Shown here piece after piece: positions 43,747 to 52,799 of a DNA stretch of 64,000 nucleotides. The notes beneath the pieces are model-generated. The model was not told the origin of the DNA. It worked only from the letters and a program-made list of their open reading frames with translations, and did not search any database. This DNA is from Streptomyces sp. TG1A-8 (lineage in GTDB: Bacteria; Actinomycetota; Actinomycetes; Streptomycetales; Streptomycetaceae), in assembly GCF_030499535.1 (NCBI RefSeq), contig NZ_JASTLB010000001.1, positions 6,944,001-7,008,000 of the forward strand, read 5' to 3'. The translations under genes and the position numbers were made by a program. Numbering within the stretch: the stretch's first letter is position 1; every line of letters starts with the position of its first letter.

Positions 43747-44673
43747 TCACTCGCCCGCGACCACGACTCCTTCGTCGAGCTGCGTCTGTACGCTGCGGGG
43801 AACCCGCACTCCGTGACGGCGCAGCCCCGCGATGAACCGCGCGACGAGCGGATCGGGTCCGGCGGAGGTCACCGCCATCAATTGTCTGGTCCACCGCGGT
43901 GAGAACGGCCGGACCACGCCTGGAAAGCCCGCACCGACCGCACTCACCGGACAGACCGCGACGCCCAACCCGGCGGCGGCGAGTTGGGGTGCCGCAGCAG
44001 AGACGGACGTCCGCATGACCGCCTCCGGGCGGACCCCGGCCCGGGCGAAGGACTGGTCGAGCCATGCGCCGAGGGCGTTGTCCGTCGTGAAGTGCACGAG
44101 TGGCGCGCCATCGAGGTCCTGGATCCGCAGTGCGGCCCGCTGGGCCAGCGGGTGGCCGGTGGGCGCGGCCAGCACGATCTCCTCTTCGGCGACGGCAGTG
44201 ACCTGGAAACGGTCGGATGGGGGGTCCGGCAGCACCGCGACGTCAACGTCGTCGGACTCGACCAGTCCCAGTGCCTCGTCCATGACGGCGAGCTCACGCA
44301 GAGCGATGGCCACTTCCGGGTGGCGCCGGCGCCAGTCGCGGAGCACCGGGGCGAGCAAGGCGACGGTAAGGCTTTGCGCGCAACCGATCCGCAGCGACCC
44401 GCCCCCGGCTTTTCCCACCGCCCGCGCCGACCGTACGGCGGCGGTAGCCGCCTCGACCGCCCGCCGGGCGTCCGCGACCGCGACCCGCCCCGCGGCGGTG
44501 AGCCTGACCCCCCGTGCCTCGCGACGCAGCAGGGCCGTGCCGGTCTCGCGCTCCAGTGAGGCGATCTGATGGGACACGGCGGGTTGCGAGGAGTGCAGCA
44601 ACAATGCGGCCTGAGTGATCGATCCGGTGTCCGCGACAGCGACGAGGCATTCCAGTGCGCGAAAAGATGGCAT
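43747..44673 (-). CDS. LysR-family transcriptional regulator
   Basis: 308 aa: MPSFRALECLVAVADTGSIT, helix-turn-helix QAALLLHSSQPAVSHQIASL, ERETGTALLRREARGVRLT, then a full substrate-binding domain (LRIGCAQSLTVALLAPVLRD, VDVAVLPDPPSDR, AAAGLGVAVCPVSAVGAGFP). Such proteins usually act on a divergent neighbour; here an IS5 remnant lies upstream, so its target gene has probably been displaced. The MFS pump on the same strand is a weaker candidate. Confidence 0.9.
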   Translation of the reverse strand: MPSFRALECLVAVADTGSITQAALLLHSSQPAVSHQIASLERETGTALLRREARGVRLTAAGRVAVADARRAVEAATAAVRSARAVGKAGGGSLRIGCAQSLTVALLAPVLRDWRRRHPEVAIALRELAVMDEALGLVESDDVDVAVLPDPPSDRFQVTAVAEEEIVLAAPTGHPLAQRAALRIQDLDGAPLVHFTTDNALGAWLDQSFARAGVRPEAVMRTSVSAAAPQLAAAGLGVAVCPVSAVGAGFPGVVRPFSPRWTRQLMAVTSAGPDPLVARFIAGLRRHGVRVPRSVQTQLDEGVVVAGE

Positions 44674-44722
44674 CCACAGATTCTATGTCAAACTTTTGAA
44701 GCATCAACATTTAGAGGGTGCC

Positions 44723-45481
44723 TCACGTGGCGAGTTCTGCGAGCTTCTTGTAACAGGTCAGGGCCGCCGCGAGTCCGAGGAAGCCAAGGAAGTGGGAGCC
44801 CTTTCGCTCGTATCGCACGGTGAGTCGGCGGTAGCCGAACAGTCAGGCGATCGACCGTTCGATCTTCCAGCGGTGCCGCCCGAGCCGCTCGCCGGACTCG
44901 ATTCCCGGGCGGGCGATCCGCGGGACCAAGCCTCGACCGCGGAGCCAGGCGACGTGGTCGGCGGAGAAATACGCCTTGTCAGCGCGTGCCTTGACCGGTC
45001 GCCGCCGGCGCGGACCGCGCCTGGAGCGAACGGTGGGTATCGCCAGGATCAGCGGCTTGAACGCCTGGCTGTCGTGCAGGTCCGCCCCGGACACCGCAAC
45101 GGCCAGCGGGATGCCCCGGGCGTCGGACAGGACATGCAGTTTGCTGCCCTTCTTGCCGCGATCGACCGGATTCGGCCCGGTCAGGGTCCCCCCTTTCGCC
45201 TGGACAGAGGCCGCGTCGATGATCGCCGAGGTCCAGTCGACCTCGCCCCTGGCGCCGGGTTCGTCCAGCACCGCCCGGTGCAGCCGGCGCCACAGGCCCG
45301 CCTCGGTCCACACCGTGAACCGGCGATGCGCCGTCGCGGGAGACGTACCGAACGTCGGCGGCAGATGCCGCCAGGCGCAACCGCTGGTCAGCACGTACAC
45401 CACGGCCGTGAACACGGCCCTCTCATCACACGGAGCGGTCCCGCCGCCCTGCGGACGAGCAGCGAACGACGGGTCTGTCAA
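44723..45481 (-). pseudogene. IS5-family transposase with a Trp-to-stop mutation
   Basis: The frame from 45481 shows VVYVLTSGCAWRHLPPTFGT, WTSAIIDAASVQAKGGTLTG (first Asp), KARADKAYFSADHVAWLRGR (second Asp) and GRHRWKIERSIA (Glu). TGA at 44843-44845 then replaces the tryptophan expected in SIxWLFGYRRLTVRYER, and the same frame continues correctly to the normal end at 44723. The single nonsense codon removes the last 40 residues. Confidence 0.85.
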
Positions 45482-45508
45482 ACGAACGGTGTGACCAGGG
45501 CAGTCGGA

Positions 45509-46262
45509 TTACTGGCGGGCCGCCGTCAGGCGGCCGTCGACGGTGATGTCGAAGGCGTTCAGCGCGGTCTTCCAGCGCATGGTCCAGCGGGCCTGGCCCT
45601 TGCCGGTGGGGTCGAGCGACATGATCGCCGTGGAGACGCACTGCAGGACGGCCTGCTCGGTGGGGAAGTGGCCGCGGGCCTTGACCTCCCGGCGGATCCG
45701 GGCGTTGACCGACTCGATCGCGTTCGTTCGTGCAGACGATGCGGCGGATCTCGGTGTCGAACCGCAGGAACGGGGTGAACTCCTCCCAGGCGTTCTCCCA
45801 CAGTTTGACGATCGCCGGATACTTCCGGCCCCAGGCGTCGGCGAACTCGGCGAACCGCTCCAGGGCCGCTTCCTCGGCCGGCGCGGTGGAGACGGGCTGG
45901 AGGAGCTTGGCGATCTCGTCCCGGCCCCGGCGGGCGGCACAGCGGAAGGAGTTCCGCAGCAGATGCACCGCACAGGTCTGCACGATCGTCTTCGGCTAGA
46001 CGGTCTCCACCGCTTCGGGCCGGCCCTTGAGGCCGTCGCCGACCAGCATGAGCACATCGGTCATGCCACGGTTCTTGGTCTCGGTGAGGAGGTGCAGCCA
46101 GTGCTTGGCGCCCTCGCCGCCGTGGCCGGCCCACCACCCGAGGATCTCCCGCCGGCCCTCGGTCGTGACGGCCAGGGCCATATAGACGGGCCGGTTGGCG
46201 ACCGCGCCGTCCCTGATCTTGGTTCTGTCGACGATCTTGTGATCCGGGCGGGCTGGACTCAT
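45509..46262 (-). pseudogene. IS256-family transposase, C-terminal half, with stop and frameshift
   Basis: The first part (KIRDGAVANRPVYMALAVTT, REILGWWAGHGGEGAKHWLH, VLMLVGDGLKGRPEAVETV) ends at TAG 45996-45998, where relatives have Trp. The frame continues PKTIVQTCAVHLLRNSFRC to IRRIVCTNE, shifts near 45730, and ends AIESVNARIRREVKARGHFP through DGRLTAARQ. The second Asp (GDGLKG) and the Glu (AIESVN) of the DDE triad are recognisable. The N-half is absent, cut by the ISL3 remnant. Confidence 0.85.
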
Positions 46263-47362
46263 CGCGCGAGCAGGACGCGTTTGCGAAGGAGATCGAGGCT
46301 GGCCCGGCCGAACATCTGCCGTTTCAGCATCTTCAGCCGGTTGATGTTGCCTTCGACGGCGCCGGAACCGTGGGGGAGGGAAAGGCCGTTGCGGACGGCG
46401 TCGAAGTCGCGGCGGAGGTGGCGGGCGAAGCCCGCGAGTGGGGCGAGGGAGTCTCGTTCGACCTCGGTGATCCAGTCCGCGAGGCGGTCGCCGTGGCGTG
46501 CGGTCATCATGACGGCGAACTTCCTGACGTGAAGAGTGAGCCGGTCCAGCTCGGGATCGCGTTCACGCAGCCGGTGAAGCTTGCCGGCGTCCTCGTCCCG
46601 CAGGTGTTCGGGGTGAGTCATGATCCATGAGGTGACCTCGCGGACCGACGGAGGCTTCGGCCCCGGGTCGGGTGCGTGTCCGCGCCCGGTGCGGTACTGC
46701 CGCAGATGACGTTGGACGGCCAACTCACCTCCGGGGTAGCCCTGTTCCTGAATCTCGCGGTAGAGCTGGGTGGCGTTTCTGACGCCATCGTCCCAGCGCC
46801 GGTGCAGGTAGCCGACATACGGGTCGACGACGTGCGCCCGCTGCAGGCTTTTGGCGACGACGTCGTCCGCGGAGGGGGCGTTAACGAGTTTGCGGACGGT
46901 GGCCTGGTGCAGTCCGAGTTTCCGGCCGATCCCCGCCTTCGACATCCCCTGCTGCCATAACTCGTGGGCGGCGGCATGCTGTTCACGGAGCCGAGTCACG
47001 ATCTTCAGCTCTGTCGGCAGCTGGACTACCTGCGGTTCGTCGGGGGTGTCTGCGCGTTCCGAAGGCGGTTCGGCCAGACGGAAGCGATGACCGTTCACTG
47101 TCTTCTCGACGATGCCGACCGCGGAGGCCAGGCAGGCTCCTGCCCGGCCGGCCAGGGCCAGTCCGATCCGCGCCAGCACCCCGCGCAGTAGCGGGTCTGC
47201 CGACTGTGCGGGATCGCCAGTCCCACGATCTGTTCGGCGAACGCCACCGCCGTGCAGGCAGTGTTCTCGCAGCGGAACCGACGTATGCGTACTCGATCAC
47301 CACGCCCAGCCCGCCCACGGCGACGTCACGCAGCTTGCGTACGTACCGGCCGTGCACCCGAG
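46259..47362 (-). pseudogene. ISL3-family transposase with internal deletion
   Basis: The right end encodes an ISL3 N-terminus (RVHGRYVRKLRDVAVGGLGV) that is frameshifted twice. The continuous part, from about 47179, goes from LARIGLALAGRAGACLASAV straight into VEKTVNGHRFRLAEPPSERA. The DDE catalytic core between them is missing. The C-terminal part (LGLHQATVRKLVNAPSADDV, SGAVEGNINRLKMLKRQMFG, then RASLDLLRKRVLLAR) is intact. It overlaps the IS256 remnant on the left and interrupts a SARP gene on the right. Confidence 0.85.
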
Positions 47363-47746
47363 CAGGCCCGCAGCGCCTCCCGTAGCGCGGCGGCTGCCTC
47401 GGCGGGCCGGCCTGCCCGCAGTTCGCGCAGCGCCGCACCCCGCCCCTGCTCGAACCGGTGCACGTCCACGGTGCCGTGCCGGACGGTCAGGACGTAGCCA
47501 GTGCCGGTGGACCCGATCGCGGCGCATCCGGCGAGGACCGGGCGCGGCCGGTACACGTACGTGTGCACGGTGCCGCGTGCGCCGCGCGGCTCGTGCTCGC
47601 CCCACAGCACGTGGTGCACCACCGCGGTCTCCACCGGGCGCCCCTCGTGCAGCAGGAGGGCCAGCAGGGCCCGCTGCTGCGGCGTCCCGAAGGCGACCTC
47701 CGTCCCCGGCCGCCGCGCCCTGACCGGGCCAGCAGCTGGAACCGCA
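47363..47746 (-). pseudogene. SARP-family regulator, truncated and frameshifted
   Basis: ATG 47746 starts MRFQLLA, a typical SARP N-terminus. A one-base loss near 47728 shifts the frame; the rest reads AFGTPQQRALLALLL-type sequence and VETAVVHHVLWGEHEPRGAR, GTVHTYVYRPRPVLAG (the OmpR-like winged helix) and the start of the BTAD domain. The ISL3 remnant replaces everything after ALREALR. SARPs activate antibiotic biosynthesis clusters, but no such cluster is present here. Confidence 0.75.
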
Positions 47747-48156
47747 TCCCGTCGTCGATCACTCGCCCGTCCCGTCCGTCGCCGTCACCACTCCGCCATC
47801 GTCGCGCGCGGCCGGGAGGGGCACCGCGCTCCGGGCCGAGGCTTCGCAGGATCATCTCGTCCACGAGATCGTCGGTGGGCGAGACGATCAGGGGGAACCG
47901 AGCCCGGGCGCCGGTCTGGTCGTCGGCGACCTCGTCGTCCAGGTAGCCGTCCAGGACCGTGCCGTCGATTGTCATCGCCTCAGCCCGCCCTCGGCAGCGT
48001 GGACGGCCGGCGGCGGAGCCGTAGGCGGCGACCACTGGTCGGCGTTGGCGGGCTCACCAGACGCGCGTGGTGGGCCTTCAGTTCCTCTTGCCGACCACTT
48101 GAGCCACCGGGCAGATCGCCGGCTACGGAACGGCGCTGATCGTCCCGTGGCTCTTT
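47747..48156. other. Gap between SARP remnant and TetR gene
   Basis: In phase with the SARP start, an upstream frame reads DGYLDDEVADDQTGARARFP then LIVSPTDDLVDEMILRSLG from about 47973. It could be a small protein or an upstream extension; I recognise no family. Nothing else is seen. Confidence 0.3.
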
Positions 48157-48786
48157 TCACGTCCACTCCCCGTCGCCGGATCCGAGCCGCCGGTGCCCGA
48201 GTTCCGTGATCGGTACGGCCGCGAGGCTGGTGAAGGCGATGTCGATAAGGGTCGAGCGGGGCACGCCGGAGCCGCCGAGGGTGGTCATCCCCTCGATCAG
48301 CGCGCAGAAGAACGCCCCGAGTGAGGCCGCGTCGGCGCCGGGGTCGATCTCGCCGGCGTTCTGCGCCTCGGCGATGCAGGCTGCGTAGTGCGTCTGTATC
48401 GCCGCGAAGGCGTCGGAGACCGCGGAGGCCACTTCGGGGTCACGGGCGGAGAGTTCCACAGCAGCCTTGGTGAACAGCGAGGGCGGGGTCTGCGCGGAAC
48501 CGTACGTGACGGCGACCTTGACCAGCTGTGCTCGGATCCGTTCGATGGGGGTGTCCGCGCCGTGCCGGATCGCCTCGACCGCCTCGACGGCTTCCGTGGC
48601 GTCGCTGAGGAAGGCGCGCATGAACAGCTCTTTCTTCCCGCCGAACGCATTGTAGAGGCTCTGCCGTGCGAGCCCGGTGGCTGCGAGAAGGTCGTCGAGC
48701 GAGGTCCCGGCGTACCCGGTCTCGGCGAACGCCCGTCCCGCCCTGGCGACGACGTCTGTCTCGTCGAACTTGCGAGGTCTCGGCAT
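48157..48786 (-). CDS. TetR-family transcriptional regulator
   Basis: 209 aa: MPRPRKFDETDVVARAGRAF, helix-turn-helix SLDDLLAATGLARQSLYNAF then GGKKELFMRAFL, followed by an all-helical ligand domain of the AcrR/NemR-like type (ALIEGMTTLGGSGVPRSTLI). It is divergent from an SDR gene 89 bp away with a perfect palindrome between. Repression of itself and of the SDR is the natural reading. Confidence 0.9.
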   Translation of the reverse strand: MPRPRKFDETDVVARAGRAFAETGYAGTSLDDLLAATGLARQSLYNAFGGKKELFMRAFLSDATEAVEAVEAIRHGADTPIERIRAQLVKVAVTYGSAQTPPSLFTKAAVELSARDPEVASAVSDAFAAIQTHYAACIAEAQNAGEIDPGADAASLGAFFCALIEGMTTLGGSGVPRSTLIDIAFTSLAAVPITELGHRRLGSGDGEWT

Positions 48787-48840
48787 CGTTGTCCTTCCAT
48801 CTGTTCTTGACCGACGGGTCCATTATGGTCTAACGTTCGA

Positions 48841-48852
48841 GACTGATCAGTC
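48841..48852. promoter_or_regulatory. TetR operator candidate
   Basis: GACTGATCAGTC is a perfect 12-bp palindrome, 24 bp before the SDR start and 54 bp before the TetR start. TCTAACGTTCGAGA just left of it contains a second small dyad (AACGTT). Confidence 0.6.
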
Positions 48853-48875
48853 CAAAACTAAGAAGGAGATCCATC

Positions 48876-49622
48876 ATGAGCGGAGCGCTGCAGGGTAAGA
48901 CGGCCCTCGTGACCGGGGGTACCTCGGGAATCGGGCTGGCGGTCGTCCGCCGGTTCGTCGACGAGGGAGCGCACGTCTTCATCACAGGGCGTCGGCAGCA
49001 GCAACTCGACGCGGTCGCCCGCGAGTTCGGCGACCGGGTGACCGCGGTGCGGGCGGACGCGTCCGTTCCGTCGGAGGTGGCGGCCCTCTTCGAGGCCGTG
49101 GCCGCCCGTGGACAGGGCCTCGACGCGGTCCACGCCAACGCCGGCGTTGGCGGGTTCAAGGCCCTGGCCGAGGTCACCGCCGAGGACATCGACCTCGCCT
49201 TCGCGACCAACGTGCGCGGATCCATCCTGACGGTGCAGGGGGCTCTCCCGTACCTCAACCCGGGGGCCGCGATCGTCGTGACCGGTTCCACGTCCGCATC
49301 CGGGACCGAACCGCACCTGGGTCTGTACGGTGCTTCGAAGGCGGCGGCGTCCACGTTGACACGCACGTGGGCAGCCGAACTCGCACCGCGCGGCATCCGG
49401 ATCAACACCGTCGTCCCCGGGCCCACCGAGACGCCCGGCCTCGCGGGCCTCGCGCCGAACGACCCCGACGCGCTCCTGAAGCAGCTCGCCGGAGCCGTTC
49501 CCCTCGGCCGTCTCATCCGGCCCGAGGAGGTCGCCGCGGCGGTGCTGTACCTGGTGTCCGACCAGAGCTCGGGGACCACGGGAAGCGAGCTGTTCGTCGA
49601 CGGCGGCATCTCCGCCGTCTGA
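48876..49622 (+). CDS. SDR-family oxidoreductase (TetR-controlled)
   Basis: 248 aa, ATG 48876 behind AAGGAG. Classical SDR features are TALVTGGTSGIGLAVVRRFV, HANAGVGGF, the serine region VVTGSTSASG, Tyr/Lys in LYGASKAAASTLTRTWAAEL, and GSELFVDGGISAV. All catalytic residues are present. The divergent TetR gene probably controls it. Enzymes of this type with AcrR-like regulators often reduce reactive carbonyls, but the substrate is not readable here. Confidence 0.9.
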   Translation: MSGALQGKTALVTGGTSGIGLAVVRRFVDEGAHVFITGRRQQQLDAVAREFGDRVTAVRADASVPSEVAALFEAVAARGQGLDAVHANAGVGGFKALAEVTAEDIDLAFATNVRGSILTVQGALPYLNPGAAIVVTGSTSASGTEPHLGLYGASKAAASTLTRTWAAELAPRGIRINTVVPGPTETPGLAGLAPNDPDALLKQLAGAVPLGRLIRPEEVAAAVLYLVSDQSSGTTGSELFVDGGISAV

Positions 49623-49689
49623 CCCCAGGGCGGGCTCGGCGACGCCGCATCGCTCTCCCACGGCACTGCGGCGGATGACACAGGCGCGG

Positions 49690-50123
49690 TGATCGATCCG
49701 GACGCCCGAGCCGACCGTGCCGGTGCCGGTGGCGTAGCTTTCGGCGGTGGTGCGGCGGGTGGTCCACGACCAGTCGGTGCGGCGTGCGGGCACGCTGCCG
49801 CGCCAGAGTTCGAAGGGGCCGGCGGAGCGTGGAGCGGGCCGGGCGTCGGCCGTGCATCCGGCTGCTGTGAAGAGGCGGCGCCACGCCGGGTGGCCGAGGG
49901 CGGCGTCCGGGTACTCGGCCACGCTCCACACCCGGCCGATGTGCGCGGCCGGGGCGTGGGTGTCGATCGCCCCACTCGACCAGGCGGCGTGCAGCAGGGC
50001 GGGTTCCTCGAGCCGCCCTGCCAGCAGGAGCAGGTCATCCAGCCGCCCGGTGTCGAGTAGCTCGCCGCGCCGGGCAGCCTCGGCGACTGAGGCGAAGGCT
50101 TCCGCGGCGAGGTCGTGCGGCAC
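49690..50123 (-). pseudogene. Unrecognised Streptomyces protein, 3' end lost
   Basis: From ATG 50123: PHDLAAEAFASVAEAARRGE, LLDTGRLDDLLLLAGRLEEP, AHIGRVWSVAEYPDAALGHP and RRTDWSWTTRRTTAESYA. It is balanced, protein-like sequence that resembles conserved Streptomyces proteins with a C-terminal ADP-ribosyltransferase-like TTD-x-x-x-A stretch (uncertain). After about 49760 the expected ending shifts frame, and the open frame would run antisense through the SDR gene, so the gene is probably truncated. Confidence 0.5.
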
Positions 50124-50210
50124 GCCTTGGGGGAGCGGGGACGTGGAGCTTCCCCTTGTGAGTGGACACCTGGAGACTGGGACGTGAGGTTCCAGAGGAA
50201 GTAGTGCCAG

Positions 50211-50509
50211 GTGGGTAGTCAGTACTCGAAGTGGTATTCGGAGGAGTTCAAGCGGGACGCGATCGCGTTGGCCCGCTCCTCCGGCAAGACGATCACGGAG
50301 GTCGCGCGGGATCTGGCCGTGAGCCCGGAGAGCCTGCGCGGCTGAGTCAAGCGCGACCGGATCGACCGCGGAGGGGGCACGTCGGGCGAGCTCACGAGCG
50401 CGGAACGCGAGGAGCTGAAGCGGCTGCGCCGACAGAACGCTGAGCAGCAGGAGACGATCGGGATCCTGGGAAAAGCGGCGGCCTTCTTCGCCAAGGACAG
50501 TGACCGGTG
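50211..50509 (+). pseudogene. IS3-family orfA with Trp-to-stop mutation
   Basis: GTG 50211: VGSQYSKWYSEEFKRDAIAL, then EVARDLAVSPESLRG, followed by TGA at 50343-50345. The related orfA at 51236-51501 has SLRGW at this position, so Trp has become a stop. The frame continues (ELTSAEREELKRLRRQNAEQ) to the normal end, overlapping orfB. Confidence 0.85.
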
Positions 50510-51110
50510 AGTGAGGTCTACCGGTTCATCGCTGCGGAGAAGGCCGTCTATCCGGTGGCCTTGCTGTGCCGTGTCCTGGGCGCGGTCCGCTCCTCGTTCT
50601 ATGCCTGGCTGGAGACGGAGGAAGCCCGACAGGCGAAGACGCGGGCGGACGACTCGCTCGCCCATGAGATCACAGGGATCCACCTGGCCTCGAAGGGGGC
50701 TTGCGGTGTTCCGCGCGTGCATGCCGAGCTGCGGCGGCTGGGCCGGCCGGTCAACCGCAAGCGGGTGGAGCGGGTCATGCGTGAACGCGGTATCGCCGGC
50801 GTCACCCGCCGAAGACGCCGCTCGCTGACCCGTCTCGACAAGCAGGCACGACCGGCCCCGGATCTGATCGGCCGGGACTTCACTGCTGTCCGGCCCGGCA
50901 CCCGGCTGGTCGGGGACATCACGTATCTGCCCACCCAGGAGGGCTGGCTGTATCTGGCCTGCTGGCTGGACCTGGCCACCCGCGAGGTGGTCGGCTATGC
51001 GATGGCCGACCATCACCGCGCCGCCCTGGTGGTCGACGCGCTGCGGATGGCCCACGGTCGCGGCGGCCTGGAAGGCGGACGTATCGCGCACAGCGACCGC
51101 GGAAGCGAAC
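50507..51110 (+). pseudogene. IS3-family orfB, lacking its C-terminus
   Basis: MSEVYRFIAAEKAVYPVALL, HAELRRLGRPVNRKRVERVM, TRLVGDITYLPTQEGWLYLA (first Asp) and GRIAHSDRGSE (second Asp) are intact. Homology stops right after the second Asp at about 51110; the Glu region is lost. The reading frame stays open through foreign sequence into the downstream SDR gene, which is fortuitous. Confidence 0.88.
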
Positions 51111-51235
51111 TTGGACTCAATCGGTCGTCGCAACACCAGCTGGCCCTGCTCAGGGGGCGGTTTGGCCAGCGCGATGAAGATGCCGATGGCCCGGTCGATC
51201 GGAGTCCAGGCGCGCATCGACTCTTTGAGTCGGGC

Positions 51236-51501
51236 GCTTTTTTCAGGATCTCGATCGTCTGCTGCTGTTCGCGGACCTCCTTGCGCAGCCGCTTGAGCTC
51301 CTCGCGCTCGGCGCTGGTCAGCTCACCGGACTCGCCCTCTCCCCGGTCCGCCTTCGCCCGGCGGTACCAGCCGCGCAGGGACTCGGAGCTGATGCCGAGT
51401 TCCCGGGCAACGGCGGTGACCGTTCTGCCTGAGGAATCGACGAGCGCGATCGCGTCCCGCTTGAACTCCTCGGTGTACCGCTTCGTGTACGTGCTTCCCA
51501 C
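51236..51501 (-). pseudogene. IS3-family orfA, nearly complete
   Basis: MGSTYTKRYTEEFKRDAIAL, VARELGISSESLRGWYRRAK and REQQQTIEILKKA: full helix-turn-helix and leucine zipper, ending abruptly before the usual AFF-x-x-E tail. It is the same IS3 type as the remnant at 21706-21784. The orfB of this copy is missing. Confidence 0.85.
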
Positions 51502-51570
51502 CTGGTGCTACTTCCTCTGGAACTTCAAGATCCCAGTCTCCAAATGTCCACGATCAAGGGGAAGCTTCAG

Positions 51571-51898
51571 GGACGTCCACGGCCGACACTCCGACCTCCG
51601 GAACCCGGAGAGCCAGCCCCGACGGGCGGCAGGAACCTCACGAGCCATCCGATCCGGCGTCCTACGCAGACGCTACGAGCGGCCAACTCGACCGCGCTCC
51701 GCTACAGCCATACAAGTCGGAGCCTCATTAACTACCCGGCCTTGGGTCAAGGCTTGCCCCTCCGGTGGCCATGGCATCCCAACGCAGGCAAAATTGTTTT
51801 CAGCTTGTGTGACTTGCTCGGCACGCGGCCATGCCAGCTGGTTCAGTCGGAATGTGAGCGCTGCTCGGAGACCCTGGGCGGCGGTAGGGAGGTGCGTC
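51571..51898. other. Promoter region of the SDR-malic enzyme-fumarase block
   Basis: No gene is seen. From about 51710 the base composition drops (AAAATTGTTTTCAGC, CTTGTGTGACTTGC), marking the left edge of a lower-GC block. GGGAGG precedes the SDR start. Confidence 0.5.
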
Positions 51899-52747
51899 AT
51901 GCGCAAGGTTCTCATCACGGGGTGCGGTACGGGGTTTGGCCAGGAGGTTGCGATGCGGCTGGCGGAGAAGGGGTTTGACGTTATTGCGTCGGTGGAGATC
52001 TACGCACAGGTGCAGACGCTGAAGCGCCAGGCGGCCGAGCGTGGTGTGTCGCTGCAGGTGGAGAAGTTGGATGTGACATATGAGGGGGACCGTAGGAAGG
52101 CGCTGGGCTGGGGTGTCGAGATCCTGGTGAACAATGCCGGTGTGGGTGAGGGTGGCTCGACGGTGGACGTGCCGGCGTTTAATATTCGCCGACAGTTTGA
52201 GGTCAATGTGACCGGGCCGCTGCTGCTGACGCAGGGGATCGCCAAGCAGATGGCCAAGCGTGGTGCCGGTCGGATCGTGTGGGTGTCTTCTCGTGAAGGC
52301 ATCAACGTCAACCCCTTCACCGGTATCTACTCGGCGTCCAAGCACGCGGTCGAGGCGATCGCAGAGTCCATGGCGGACGAGCTCCAGGAATTCGGTGTCG
52401 AAGTCGCGACGGTGAACCCGGGTCCTTTCCTGACGGGCTTCAACGACCGCATGTTCCAGACGTGGGAGAGCTGGGAGGACGAGCCGTCGGATCGTCTGTT
52501 CGACTACTCCGAGCTCGCTTTTCCGCGGGCGCAGTTCGACCCCGAGCCTGTGTACGCCACGCTGACGGCAGTTGCCGCGGGTGAGGTGGACACCTACCGC
52601 AACCTCGAGCCCAAGTCCATGATCGAGGAAACCAAGAGCCTCATCGATGCTCCCTGGGACCGCAAGGTCAGGGAAAATCTGGGCAAGCGCCCGCCGAAGC
52701 TCCAGGCGTCGTTTGACATGGAGCCGGAAACACCGGTCTCCGACTAG
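51899..52747 (+). CDS. SDR-family oxidoreductase
   Basis: 282 aa from ATG 51899 behind GGTAGGGAGG. The cofactor site is VLITGCGTGFGQEVAMRLAE, with LVNNAGVGEGG, the serine region RIVWVSSREGINVNPFTG, Tyr/Lys in IYSASKHAVEAIAESMADEL, and a long C-terminal extension (ELAFPRAQFDPEPVYATLTA to the end). Codon choice is less GC-biased than elsewhere (GTTATT, TTTGAC, AATATT). It lies 52 bp before the malic-type enzyme on the same strand and probably shares its transcript. A 2-hydroxy-acid or carbonyl substrate is likely, otherwise unspecified. Confidence 0.88.
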   Translation: MRKVLITGCGTGFGQEVAMRLAEKGFDVIASVEIYAQVQTLKRQAAERGVSLQVEKLDVTYEGDRRKALGWGVEILVNNAGVGEGGSTVDVPAFNIRRQFEVNVTGPLLLTQGIAKQMAKRGAGRIVWVSSREGINVNPFTGIYSASKHAVEAIAESMADELQEFGVEVATVNPGPFLTGFNDRMFQTWESWEDEPSDRLFDYSELAFPRAQFDPEPVYATLTAVAAGEVDTYRNLEPKSMIEETKSLIDAPWDRKVRENLGKRPPKLQASFDMEPETPVSD

Positions 52748-52799
52748 TCGCATCAATGCGTCAACGTGTTCATCGGCCCGGCTGCTCCGAAGGAATCAC

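Larger units (their letters stand above)
50145..51570. mobile_element. Two truncated IS3 elements in head-to-head (converging) arrangement
   Basis: Both outer ends carry related IS3 termini: GGAGCTTCCCCTTGTGAGTG near 50150 and, on the reverse strand near 51570, GAAGCTTCCCCTTGATCGTG. The left element reads rightward (orfA, most of orfB). The right element reads leftward (orfA only). They meet at about 51111-51235 in a 125-bp stretch whose origin I cannot assign. The outer ends could in principle mobilise the whole block, but no intact transposase remains. Confidence 0.75.

Noticed and set aside
48858..50123. 421-codon reverse-strand gene covering the TetR-controlled SDR
   Set aside because: Only the first third looks like protein; the rest is antisense to a gene with intact SDR motifs.
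50507..52747. A single 746-codon protein joining IS3 transposase and SDR
   Set aside because: The middle section is antisense IS3 and promoter sequence; the SDR has its own ATG and strong ribosome site at 51899.
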